From Comamonadaceae bacterium (GTDB lineage Bacteria > Pseudomonadota > Gammaproteobacteria > Burkholderiales > Burkholderiaceae_C), in the NCBI GenBank assembly GCA_947469815.1, contig CANIRI010000187.1, positions 1-5,267 on the forward strand: a stretch of 5,267 bases of DNA, given 5' to 3'. The first letter of the stretch is position 1. Each line of letters opens with the position of its first letter. This document shows positions 1 to 5,267 of the stretch, piece after piece. The notes beneath the pieces are model-generated. The model did no database searches, was not told the DNA's origin, and saw nothing but the letters and a program-made list of their open reading frames with translations. Both the position numbers and the translations under genes were made by a program.

Positions 1-761
1 CGGTGGGTGTGGCGCTGTCGATGCTGCATGGGCTGGCCTGCGTGAGCTACCCCGGCGACCAGGTGGTCTCTGGCGTGGCGATCAACATCATCGCCGCCGG
101 GCTGACGGTGGTGCTGGGTATTGCCTGGTTCCACCAGGGTGGGCAGACCCCGCCTTTGGCCTCCGGCATACGTTTGCAGCCCCTGCTGCCGCACGCCGGG
201 GATGCGCTGGCCTTTGTGCCGCTGTTGGGGCGGGTTGTGGGCGAGGCGCTGGTGGGGCACAGCGCGCTGGTTTATGCGGCCTATGCGCTGGTACCCGCGA
301 GCTGGTGGCTGCTGTTTCGCACCCGTTTTGGTCTGCGCCTGCGCGCCGTGGGCGAGAACCCGCAAATGGTGGACGCGGCCGGTGTCTCGGTGGCCGGGTT
401 GCGCTACCGGGCGCTGGCGCTCAACGGCCTGCTGTGCGGATTGGCCGGCAGCTATTTGGTGCTAGCCCAAAGCGCCAGCTTTTCGCCGCATATGACGGCC
501 GGGCGCGGCTTTATGGCGCTGGCCGCGCTGATCTTCGGGCGCTGGCATCCGGTGGGCGCCTTGTGGGCCTGCTTGCTGTTCGGTTTTCTCGACGCGGTCG
601 CCATCCGGCTGCAAGGGGTGGCGCTGCCCGGCGTGGGCGAAGTACCGGTGCAAGCCATCCAGGCCCTGCCCTACCTGCTCACGGTGGTCTTGCTGGCCGG
701 CTTCATCGGCAAAGCCGTCGCACCGCAGGCGATTGGCAAACCCTATGTGAAAGAGCGCTAG
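1..761 (+). CDS. Nucleoside/purine-type ABC transporter permease (5' partial)
   Basis: This is the C-terminal 252 residues of an inner-membrane permease of the BPD_transp_2 family, in the branch of nucleoside importers that work with BMP-type lipoproteins (YufQ/NupQ-like). Reading starts at base 3; bases 1-2 belong to an upstream codon, and the GTG at base 3 is probably internal because family members are about 300-320 residues long. Visible family features are the segment GDQVVSGVAINIIAAGLT (residues 18-35), the cytoplasmic loop with GENPQMVDAAGVSV (117-130) that contacts the ATPase, MTAGRGFMALAALIFGRWHP (164-183), and the tail GKPYVKER. Hydrophobic membrane segments lie near 21-42, 86-105, 137-156, 170-200 and 222-240. 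The gene would normally follow an ATPase and a first permease gene, which lie outside the window. Substrate is inferred from family resemblance only; another small solute such as a sugar is possible. Confidence 0.88.
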   Translation, partial: VGVALSMLHGLACVSYPGDQVVSGVAINIIAAGLTVVLGIAWFHQGGQTPPLASGIRLQPLLPHAGDALAFVPLLGRVVGEALVGHSALVYAAYALVPASWWLLFRTRFGLRLRAVGENPQMVDAAGVSVAGLRYRALALNGLLCGLAGSYLVLAQSASFSPHMTAGRGFMALAALIFGRWHPVGALWACLLFGFLDAVAIRLQGVALPGVGEVPVQAIQALPYLLTVVLLAGFIGKAVAPQAIGKPYVKER

Positions 762-762
762 C

Positions 763-792
763 TTGCGCACAAGCGGCAAGGCGCGGTAAGAT
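763..792 (+). promoter_or_regulatory. Possible sigma70-like promoter of the toxin-antitoxin operon
   Basis: TTGCGC (763-768) and TAAGAT (787-792) are separated by 18 bases and match the -35 and -10 consensus at 3 and 4 of 6 positions. The -10 candidate lies inside the GTAAG inverted repeat, so a protein bound there would block the promoter. The match is weak and chance similarity cannot be excluded. Confidence 0.3.
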
Positions 793-811
793 TCTTACCT
801 GTTGAAGTAAG
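785..811 (+). promoter_or_regulatory. GTAAG half-site cluster, candidate VapBC autoregulatory operator
   Basis: GGTAAG (785-790) and CTTACC (794-799) form a perfect 6-base inverted repeat around ATT. A third half-site, GTAAG, lies at 807-811 in the orientation of the first and exactly 21 bases, about two helical turns, downstream of it. The third copy overlaps the ribosome binding site of the antitoxin gene. Type II antitoxins with an AbrB fold normally bind short inverted repeats of this kind just upstream of their own gene, alone or with the toxin, and repress the operon. The repeats are seen directly; the operator role is inferred. Confidence 0.5.
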
Positions 812-813
812 GA
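808..813 (+). promoter_or_regulatory. Ribosome binding site of the antitoxin gene
   Basis: TAAGGA lies 5 bases before the ATG at 819 and is a good Shine-Dalgarno match. It fixes the antitoxin start and is the clearest ribosome binding site in the window. The toxin gene that follows has no comparable site, which would favour more antitoxin than toxin being made. Confidence 0.7.
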
Positions 814-818
814 TAACC

Positions 819-1058
819 ATGAAAATCACCAGCAAGGGACAGGTCACGATTCCGCAAGCCGTGCGCGAGAAAGCCGGTTTGCATCCACACAGCGAGGTCG
901 AGTTTGAGGTGCGCGACAACGGCGAGGTCATCTTGCGCGCCGTCACCGCCCCTGCCACCACCGCCCGTGCCGCCTTCGCCCGGGTGCGCGGGCGCGCCAA
1001 CGCACTGCAATTCAAGGACATGGGAACCGACGAATTCATGGCGTTTTTGCGGGCCTGA
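819..1058 (+). CDS. vapB: VapB-type antitoxin, AbrB/SpoVT fold
   Basis: A 79-residue antitoxin of a type II toxin-antitoxin pair. The N-terminal half is a swapped-hairpin AbrB/MazE DNA-binding domain: MKITSKGQVTIPQAVREKAGL (1-21) carries the hallmark KGQVTIP (6-12), followed by EVEFEVRDNGEVILRAV (26-42). A flexible alanine-rich linker (43-55) leads to the C-terminal toxin-binding tail VRGRA...MGTDEFMAFLRA (56-79), which resembles the RGxA...TTDEIMALTR tail common to VapB partners of PIN toxins. Known for the family: the tail wraps the toxin and blocks its active site, while the N-terminal dimer represses the operon. The ATG start is supported by a good ribosome binding site. The toxin gene starts 3 bases after the stop codon and in the same reading frame. 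The subfamily symbol is assigned because the partner is a PIN protein. Confidence 0.9.
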   Translation: MKITSKGQVTIPQAVREKAGLHPHSEVEFEVRDNGEVILRAVTAPATTARAAFARVRGRANALQFKDMGTDEFMAFLRA

Positions 1059-1061
1059 GCC

Positions 1062-1526
1062 GTGGCAACGAGCGCACTGCGCGTAGCCGAGCCGGACGCA
1101 CGCTACCTGGTGCAAGCGCTGCCGCGCGGCACGCTGGTGGACAGTTGCATCTTGATCGACGTGCTGGCCGACGATGCGCAATGGGCCGACTGGTCGCTGG
1201 ACCAACTGGAACACTGCGCGGCGCTGGGGCCGTTGGTGATCAACCCGCTGATCCTGGCCGAACTGAGCCCGCGCTTTGAGCGGGCCAGCGATCTGGAAGC
1301 CGCCTTGGCCGGCCTGCCACTGGTGCGTGAAGCCCTGCCCTGGGACGCCGCCTTTTTGGCGGGCCAAGCCTTTAAGGTCTACCGACAGACCCAGGGCAAC
1401 AAAACCTCACCCATGCCGGACTTCTACATCGGCGCGCATGCGCTGGTCGGCCATCTGCGGCTTCTCACGCGGGACGCTGCGCGCTATCGCAGTTACTTTC
1501 CAAATCTGACGTTGGTCGCACCCTAG
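1062..1526 (+). CDS. vapC: VapC-type toxin, PIN-domain ribonuclease
   Basis: A 154-residue PIN-domain protein, the toxin partner of the upstream antitoxin. PIN toxins are Mg2+-dependent endoribonucleases that cut tRNA or rRNA and stop translation when the antitoxin is degraded. All four expected acidic residues are visible: D27 in TLVDSCILIDVL, E67 in NPLILAELS, D120 in MPDFYIGAHA and D138 in LLTRDAARY, so the active site looks intact. The RNA target cannot be read from the sequence. GTG at 1062 is the only early start possible, because the in-frame antitoxin stop TGA lies two codons before it; a shorter form from GTG 1110 (residue 17) would keep the PIN domain and trim a non-conserved N-terminus. 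There is no clear Shine-Dalgarno site, so translation is probably coupled to the antitoxin. The gene ends 18 bases from the convergent ABC-F gene. Confidence 0.9.
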   Translation: MATSALRVAEPDARYLVQALPRGTLVDSCILIDVLADDAQWADWSLDQLEHCAALGPLVINPLILAELSPRFERASDLEAALAGLPLVREALPWDAAFLAGQAFKVYRQTQGNKTSPMPDFYIGAHALVGHLRLLTRDAARYRSYFPNLTLVAP

Positions 1527-1544
1527 GCCCTGCACGCAAGGGGC
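1527..1544. other. Short convergent gap between vapC and the ABC-F gene
   Basis: Only 18 bases separate the two stop codons. GCCCT (1527-1531) can pair with GGGGC (1540-1544), with one G-T wobble, across an 8-base loop, but neither strand has a following run of T. This is not a convincing intrinsic terminator, so the two transcripts probably overlap at their 3' ends. Confidence 0.4.
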
Positions 1545-3497
1545 TCAACCGCCCAAAGCCTCCCAGCGCTCCAGCGCCACCATCAATTCCGCATCGATAT
1601 CGGCCGCGCGCTGCGTGCGTTGCAGGGCCAACGCGTTGTCGCGGGCGTACAGGCTGCCGTCGGCGAGTTCGGCGTGGATGGCGGCTTGTTCGGCTTCCAG
1701 CGCGGCAATCTGCCCGGGCAGTGCTTCAAGTTCGCGCTGTTCTTTGTAGCTGAGCTTGCGGGTTTTGGTGGCGGGCGCAGCAGGAGTTGACGAGGTAGGC
1801 GCTGGCGGAGGTGGGGCTTTGGCAGCTTCGTTGCGTTCGTAATGAAAAGCCTGCGCGCCCTTTTGGCCCTTGGCCTGGGCGATAGCGTTGGCGCGTTTGC
1901 TTTGGATCAGCCAGTCTTGTACGCCGCCTTCAAACTCGCGCCAGCGCGCATCACCCTCAAAGGCGATGGTGCTGGTAACCACGTTGTCCAAAAAAGTGCG
2001 GTCGTGGCTGACCAGAAACACCGTACCGTCGTAGTTTTGCAGCAAGTCTTCGAGTAGCTCCAGCGTGTCGATGTCGAGGTCGTTAGTCGGCTCGTCGAGC
2101 ACCAGCACATTGGCCGGACGCGCAAACAAGCGCGCCAGCAACAGCCGGTTGCGCTCGCCACCGCTCAAAGAACGCACGGGGGAATTGGCCCGCGCGGGTG
2201 AGAACAAAAAGTCGCCCAAATAGCTTTTGACGTGCTGGCGGCGGTTACCGATTTCGATCCACTCGCTGCCTGGGCTGATGAAGTCTTCCAGCGTGGCGTC
2301 CATATCGAGCGCGTTGCGCATCTGGTCGAAATACGCCACCGCAATATTCGCGCCCTGGCGCACCGTTCCCCAGGGGCTGTGGCCGGGTTCGGGCGCGGGG
2401 GCGTTGGCCGGTGCCGGGTCGGATTTGAGCTCGCCCAGGATCAGTTTGAGCAGCGTGGTTTTCCCCGCGCCGTTGGGGCCGAGCAAACCGATTTTGTCGC
2501 CGCGCAAAATCGTTGCCGAGAAGTCATGCACGATTTTGCGGTCGCCAAAACTCTTGGACACATGCGTCAACTCGGCGACCAGTTTGCCGCTGATTGCGCC
2601 GCTGTTGACATCCATATTCACGCTGCCAACCACTTCGCGGCGTGCCTCGCGGGAGGCGCGCAAATTGTCCAGGCGCACGATGCGCGCAGTCGCCCGGGTG
2701 CGGCGGGCTTCAACGCCTTTGCGAATCCACACCTCCTCTTGCGCCAAGAGCTTGTCGGCGCGGGCGTTGATGACCGCCTCTTGCGCGAGTTGCTCTTCTT
2801 TTTGCAGCAAGTAGGCCGCGAAGTTGCCGGGGTAGGACAACAGCTTGCCGCGATCCAACTCGACGATGCGGGTAGCCACGTTGTCCAGAAAAGAGCGGTC
2901 GTGGGTGATAGTGATGATGCTGCCCATGAAATCGACCAGCAAACCCTCCAACCATTCAATCGAATCCAGGTCTAAGTGGTTGGTCGGCTCATCGAGCAGC
3001 AGCACATCGGGTTGCGCCACCAGCGCCTGCGCCAGCGCCACGCGCTTTTTGGTACCGCCCGACAGCGTGCTCACAATGGCCTCGGGATTCAGGTGCAGGC
3101 GCTGCAGGGTTTCGGTGACGCGCTGCTCCCAGTTCCAGCCGTCCAGCGACTCGATCTCGCTTTGCATTGCGTCCAAGTCGCCGTGGCCCTGGGAGTATTC
3201 GTCGATCAGGTAGCGCACACGCTGCAGGCCTTCGGCCACCGCGTCGAAGACGCTGGAGGCCGCGTCAAGCTGCGGCTCCTGCGTCACGTAGGCAATGCGG
3301 GTGTTGCTTTGCACCTGCACCAAGCCGTCGTCGGGCTTTTCCAGCCCGGCCAGGATCTTGAGCATGGACGATTTGCCCGTGCCGTTGCGCCCAATCAGTC
3401 CAACGCGTTCGGCGCTTTCCAATGAAAAACCTGCATGGTCTAGCAGGGGTACGTGCCCAAAAGCGAGTTGGGCGTCCAGAAGGGTAATCAATGCCAT
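1545..3497 (-). CDS. uup: ABC-F family ATPase, Uup type
   Basis: A soluble 650-residue protein with two tandem ATPase domains and no membrane segments, close in length to E. coli Uup (about 635). Domain 1 has Walker A GRNGTGKSS (36-44), signature LSGG (145-148), Walker B VLLLDEPTNHLDL (165-177, catalytic E170) and switch histidine H199. A charged helical linker (about 230-300) is the ABC-F inter-domain arm that reaches towards the ribosomal P-site tRNA in relatives. Domain 2 has Walker A GPNGAGKT (340-347), LSGGERN (444-450), VLVLDEPTNDLDI (464-476, E469) and H498. After a proline/alanine-rich stretch (560-577) comes the coiled-coil domain with KLSYKEQRELEALP (581-594), typical of Uup and reported to bind DNA. 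Known roles of Uup are in ribosome function and in limiting precise transposon excision. An insertion rich in Pro and Ala at 361-377 interrupts domain 2. ATG at 3497 gives the expected N-terminus MALITLLDAQLAFG; no good Shine-Dalgarno site precedes it. Confidence 0.95.
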   Translation of the reverse strand: MALITLLDAQLAFGHVPLLDHAGFSLESAERVGLIGRNGTGKSSMLKILAGLEKPDDGLVQVQSNTRIAYVTQEPQLDAASSVFDAVAEGLQRVRYLIDEYSQGHGDLDAMQSEIESLDGWNWEQRVTETLQRLHLNPEAIVSTLSGGTKKRVALAQALVAQPDVLLLDEPTNHLDLDSIEWLEGLLVDFMGSIITITHDRSFLDNVATRIVELDRGKLLSYPGNFAAYLLQKEEQLAQEAVINARADKLLAQEEVWIRKGVEARRTRATARIVRLDNLRASREARREVVGSVNMDVNSGAISGKLVAELTHVSKSFGDRKIVHDFSATILRGDKIGLLGPNGAGKTTLLKLILGELKSDPAPANAPAPEPGHSPWGTVRQGANIAVAYFDQMRNALDMDATLEDFISPGSEWIEIGNRRQHVKSYLGDFLFSPARANSPVRSLSGGERNRLLLARLFARPANVLVLDEPTNDLDIDTLELLEDLLQNYDGTVFLVSHDRTFLDNVVTSTIAFEGDARWREFEGGVQDWLIQSKRANAIAQAKGQKGAQAFHYERNEAAKAPPPPAPTSSTPAAPATKTRKLSYKEQRELEALPGQIAALEAEQAAIHAELADGSLYARDNALALQRTQRAADIDAELMVALERWEALGG

Positions 3498-3544
3498 GTT
3501 GGCGGGGATTATCCTTTGCGTGTTTTACACAAGCGGACATTGCC
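3498..3544. promoter_or_regulatory. Divergent control region between uup and the SDR gene
   Basis: These 47 bases must hold the start signals of uup (-) and could hold those of the SDR gene (+). On the minus strand GATAAT (plus-strand 3508-3513) matches 5 of 6 bases of a -10 box, with no good -35 at the usual spacing; if used, it would leave uup with a leader of only a few bases. On the plus strand GCGGA (3533-3537), 7 bases before the SDR ATG, is a weak ribosome binding site, and no convincing plus-strand promoter is seen. Confidence 0.4.
3520..3530. repeat. 11-base inverted repeat, possible operator
   Basis: GTGT (3520-3523), TTT, ACAC (3527-3530) form a perfect short inverted repeat placed centrally between the divergent start codons. 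It is AT-richer than its surroundings and is positioned where a regulator could act on both genes. Arms of four bases can arise by chance, so the assignment is tentative, and no regulator gene is present in the window. Confidence 0.3.
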
Positions 3545-4312
3545 ATGACACACCAAAACCAAAGGGTCTTGATCACCGCCGCCGCATCCGGTATTGGGCT
3601 GGTCATGGCCGATGCTTTTGTGGCGGCAGGCGCCCGCGTCTACATCTGCGACGCCGACGCAGCGGCCCTGCAAAGCGTCCTGCAGACGCGCCCCCATCTG
3701 CGCGGCATGTTGTGCGATGTCGCGCAGGAAGCGCAGGTTCGCGAGTTGTTTGTGCAGGCCACCGCGCACCTGGGCGGGCTGGACATCATGGTCAGCAACG
3801 CAGGCGTGTCCGGCCCCACCGCCAATGTGGAAGACATGGCCTTTGCCGATTGGCAGCGCTGCGTTGCGGTGAACCTGGATTCGGTATTTTTATGCGCCCA
3901 CTTTGCCGCGCCGATTTTCCGCGCGCAGGGCAGCGGCTCCATCGTCAACATGTCGTCCACCGCAGGGCTGTTTGGGCTGCCGCAACGCGCGCCTTACACG
4001 GCAGCGAAATGGGCGATTCGTGGCTTGACCAAAGCGCTGGCGCAGGAACTGGGGCCGGCAGGGGTGCGGGTGAATTGCATTTGCCCAGGCTCGGTATCGG
4101 GCGATCGCATGGACCGCGTAGTCGCGGCCCAAGCGGCAGCCACCGGCGCCAGCCTGGAGGCGGTACGAGAGGAGTTGACGCGGGCAGCGTCCTTGCGCAC
4201 CTTTATTGCGCCGCAGGACATCGCGAACATGGCCTTGTTCGTGACATCGAACGCCGGCGCGCGCATCAGCGGCCAGGAACTGGTGGTTGACGGACACACC
4301 GAGACCTTTTGA
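3545..4312 (+). CDS. SDR-family NAD(P)-dependent oxidoreductase
   Basis: A 255-residue classical short-chain dehydrogenase/reductase, of usual length for the family, which interconverts alcohols and ketones in the cytoplasm. The Rossmann motif is TAAASGIG (11-18), with alanine in place of the usual first glycine of TGxxxGxG. D36 at the end of strand 2 favours NAD(H) over NADP(H). Also visible are CDVA (57-60), SNAG (84-87, usually NNAG), and the tetrad N110, S138, Y151 and K155 (YTAAK), so the enzyme should be active. PGSV (181-184) and the C-terminal SGQELVVDGHTETF fit the adh_short_C2 type. ATG 3545 is chosen because the first beta strand (RVLITAA) starts seven residues later; ATG 3491 would add 18 unrelated residues and overlap uup. 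Substrate is unknown. It is not the MmsB hydroxyisobutyrate dehydrogenase, which belongs to another fold family, so a pathway link to the neighbouring mmsA is only possible. Confidence 0.92.
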   Translation: MTHQNQRVLITAAASGIGLVMADAFVAAGARVYICDADAAALQSVLQTRPHLRGMLCDVAQEAQVRELFVQATAHLGGLDIMVSNAGVSGPTANVEDMAFADWQRCVAVNLDSVFLCAHFAAPIFRAQGSGSIVNMSSTAGLFGLPQRAPYTAAKWAIRGLTKALAQELGPAGVRVNCICPGSVSGDRMDRVVAAQAAATGASLEAVREELTRAASLRTFIAPQDIANMALFVTSNAGARISGQELVVDGHTETF

Positions 4313-4321
4313 CAAAGGTCT
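4302..4321. terminator. Hairpin at the SDR/mmsA convergent junction
   Basis: AGACCTTT (4302-4309) and AAAGGTCT (4314-4321) form a perfect 8-base stem with a 4-base loop that contains the last two bases of the SDR stop codon. A second small GC stem, GCGG (4322-4325) with CCGC (4330-4333), follows directly. The position between two convergent genes suits a bidirectional terminator, but there is no T-run after the stem on either strand, so it may instead protect mRNA 3' ends or stop transcription inefficiently. Confidence 0.4.
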
Positions 4322-4345
4322 GCGGCACGCCGCTGCTGCAGAGGC

Positions 4346-5267
4346 TTATTTGCTGCTGGGGAAGCTGAACATCGTGCCATCGCGCACGCCCGCCGAGGGC
4401 CAGCGCTGGGTGATGGTTTTGCGCTTGGTATAGAAGCGCGCCGCATCAGGCCCGTAGGCGTGCAGGTCGCCAAACAGGCTTCGTTTCCAGCCGCCAAAGG
4501 AGTGGTAGGCCACCGGCACCGGCAGGGGAACATTGACGCCCACCATGCCAACCAAAATGTTATCGGTGAAGTAGCGCGCGGCTTCGCCATCGCGGGTGAA
4601 GATGCAGGTGCCGTTGCCGTATTCGTGGGCGTCGATCAGGTCCATCGCCTCTTGCAAGGTCTTGACGCGCACCACGCCGAGCACGGGGCCGAAAATTTCT
4701 TCCTGGTAGGTCACCATGCCGGGCTTGACGTTGTCAAACAGGCAGGGGCCCAAAAAGTAGCCTTCTTCGTGGCCGGCAATCTTGACGCCGCGCCCGTCCA
4801 CCACCAGCGTTGCGCCTTCGCGCACACCCTGGTCGACATAGCCTTTGACCTTCTCGAAATGCGCCTTGGTCACCAGCGGGCCCATGTCCATGCCGGCTTG
4901 CGTGCCGGGGCCGACTTTCATTTTGGCGATCTCGGTTTTGAGGCCGGCGATCACCGCATCTGCGGTTGCGTCACCCACAGCCACCACCAACGGAATCGCC
5001 ATGCAGCGCTCGCCACAGGAACCGTAGGCCGCGCCCATCAGCGCGTTGACCGCGTTGGCGACGTCGGCGTCAGGCATGACCACAGCGTGGTTCTTGGCGC
5101 CACCCAAAGCCTGCACCCGCTTGCCGTGCGCACAGCCGGTGGCATAGATGTATTCGGCGATTGGCGTGGAGCCCACAAAGCTCACGGCTTTGACGCGGGG
5201 GTCGGTGAGCAGCGTATCCACGGCTTCTTTGTCACCGTTGACCACGTTCAGCACGCCGGGTGGCAAG
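4346..5267 (-). CDS. mmsA: CoA-acylating methylmalonate-semialdehyde dehydrogenase (5' partial)
   Basis: This is the C-terminal 307 or so residues of an enzyme of about 500, an aldehyde dehydrogenase relative that converts (methyl)malonate semialdehyde, CoA and NAD+ into propionyl-CoA or acetyl-CoA, CO2 and NADH in valine and inositol breakdown. Numbering from the TTG codon at 5266, which is an internal leucine (LPPGVLNVVNGDK) and not a start: FVGSTPIAEYIY (30-41) lies in the NAD-binding domain; GAKNHAVVMPDAD (56-68) has Asn where ordinary aldehyde dehydrogenases have the general-base Glu, a hallmark of this CoA-dependent branch; the catalytic cysteine is C88 in GERCMA; EEIFGPVL (189-196) is the second conserved family motif. 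The C-terminus FYTKRKTITQRWP is typical. The protein is intact to its TAA stop. The N-terminal part and the promoter lie beyond the right edge. The homologous inositol-pathway enzyme is named IolA; no iol genes are in view. Confidence 0.95.
   Translation of the reverse strand, partial: LPPGVLNVVNGDKEAVDTLLTDPRVKAVSFVGSTPIAEYIYATGCAHGKRVQALGGAKNHAVVMPDADVANAVNALMGAAYGSCGERCMAIPLVVAVGDATADAVIAGLKTEIAKMKVGPGTQAGMDMGPLVTKAHFEKVKGYVDQGVREGATLVVDGRGVKIAGHEEGYFLGPCLFDNVKPGMVTYQEEIFGPVLGVVRVKTLQEAMDLIDAHEYGNGTCIFTRDGEAARYFTDNILVGMVGVNVPLPVPVAYHSFGGWKRSLFGDLHAYGPDAARFYTKRKTITQRWPSAGVRDGTMFSFPSSK

Noticed and set aside
761..774. Hairpin GCTTG-CGCA-CAAGC after the permease stop as a terminator
   Set aside because: The stem is only 5 bases, there is no following T-run, and it overlaps the possible -35 box; it could easily be chance.
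795..1367. Open frame of 190 codons on the minus strand over vapBC
   Set aside because: It is a shadow of two clearly recognisable genes on the other strand and shows Gln/Arg/His-rich composition without motifs.
2232..2975. Open frame of 247 codons on the plus strand inside uup
   Set aside because: It is antisense to well-conserved ABC-F motifs, has no recognisable domain or ribosome binding site, and long antisense frames are expected in GC-rich genes.
768..3537. Nine-base word CACAAGCGG shared by the regions upstream of vapB (768-776) and the SDR gene (3528-3536)
   Set aside because: A single short match without wider similarity or symmetry; no evidence of a shared regulator.
3491..3544. 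Upstream ATG giving an SDR with 18 extra residues
   Set aside because: The extension (MPCWRGLSF...) has no family counterpart, overlaps the uup start codon, and the shorter form starts at the usual distance before the first beta strand.
3295..4290. Open frame of 331 codons on the plus strand
   Set aside because: It runs antisense through the start of uup and then out of frame through the SDR gene; the protein is low-complexity, rich in Arg, Gly and Ala, and matches nothing I recognise.
5264..5266. Start codon of mmsA at the right edge
   Set aside because: The codon is TTG within the conserved LPPGVLNVVNGDK segment; about 190-200 residues of the enzyme are missing, so the gene is cut by the window edge.

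Overview
The window is GC-rich, densely coded chromosomal DNA. Codon usage, short intergenic gaps and protein resemblance suggest a betaproteobacterium of the order Burkholderiales, probably Comamonadaceae-like (Rhodoferax, Polaromonas or Acidovorax relatives). This placement is a judgement from protein character, since no rRNA or other marker gene is present. Six protein genes account for nearly all bases, two of them cut by the window edges. I see no tRNA, rRNA, CRISPR array, insertion sequence or phage gene, and no stretch above 300 bases lacks a gene.

Layout, left to right. (1) The 3' part of an inner-membrane permease of a nucleoside/purine-type ABC importer (1-761, +). (2) A compact type II toxin-antitoxin operon of VapBC type (819-1526, +): an AbrB-fold antitoxin and a PIN-domain ribonuclease, preceded by a cluster of GTAAG half-sites that looks like an autoregulatory operator. 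(3) A full-length Uup-type ABC-F ATPase (1545-3497, -), convergent with the toxin gene across only 18 bases. (4) A short divergent control region (3498-3544) containing an 11-base inverted repeat. (5) An SDR-family oxidoreductase (3545-4312, +) with a complete catalytic tetrad but an altered first glycine in the nucleotide-binding motif. (6) The C-terminal 60% or so of a CoA-acylating methylmalonate-semialdehyde dehydrogenase, MmsA (4346 to the right edge, -), convergent with the SDR gene and separated from it by a strong hairpin that overlaps the SDR stop codon.

The genes do not form one pathway. Nucleoside import, ribosome-associated ABC-F function and branched-chain amino acid or inositol catabolism (MmsA, possibly with the SDR) are separate housekeeping or catabolic jobs, and the VapBC pair sits as a small accessory module between them. 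The toxin-antitoxin base composition looks like that of its surroundings, so I see no sign of recent transfer. I did not find an undescribed system here. The items most worth a second look are the GTAAG operator cluster, the in-frame antitoxin-TGA-toxin arrangement, the non-canonical SDR glycine motif and the proline-rich insertion in the second ATPase domain of Uup.
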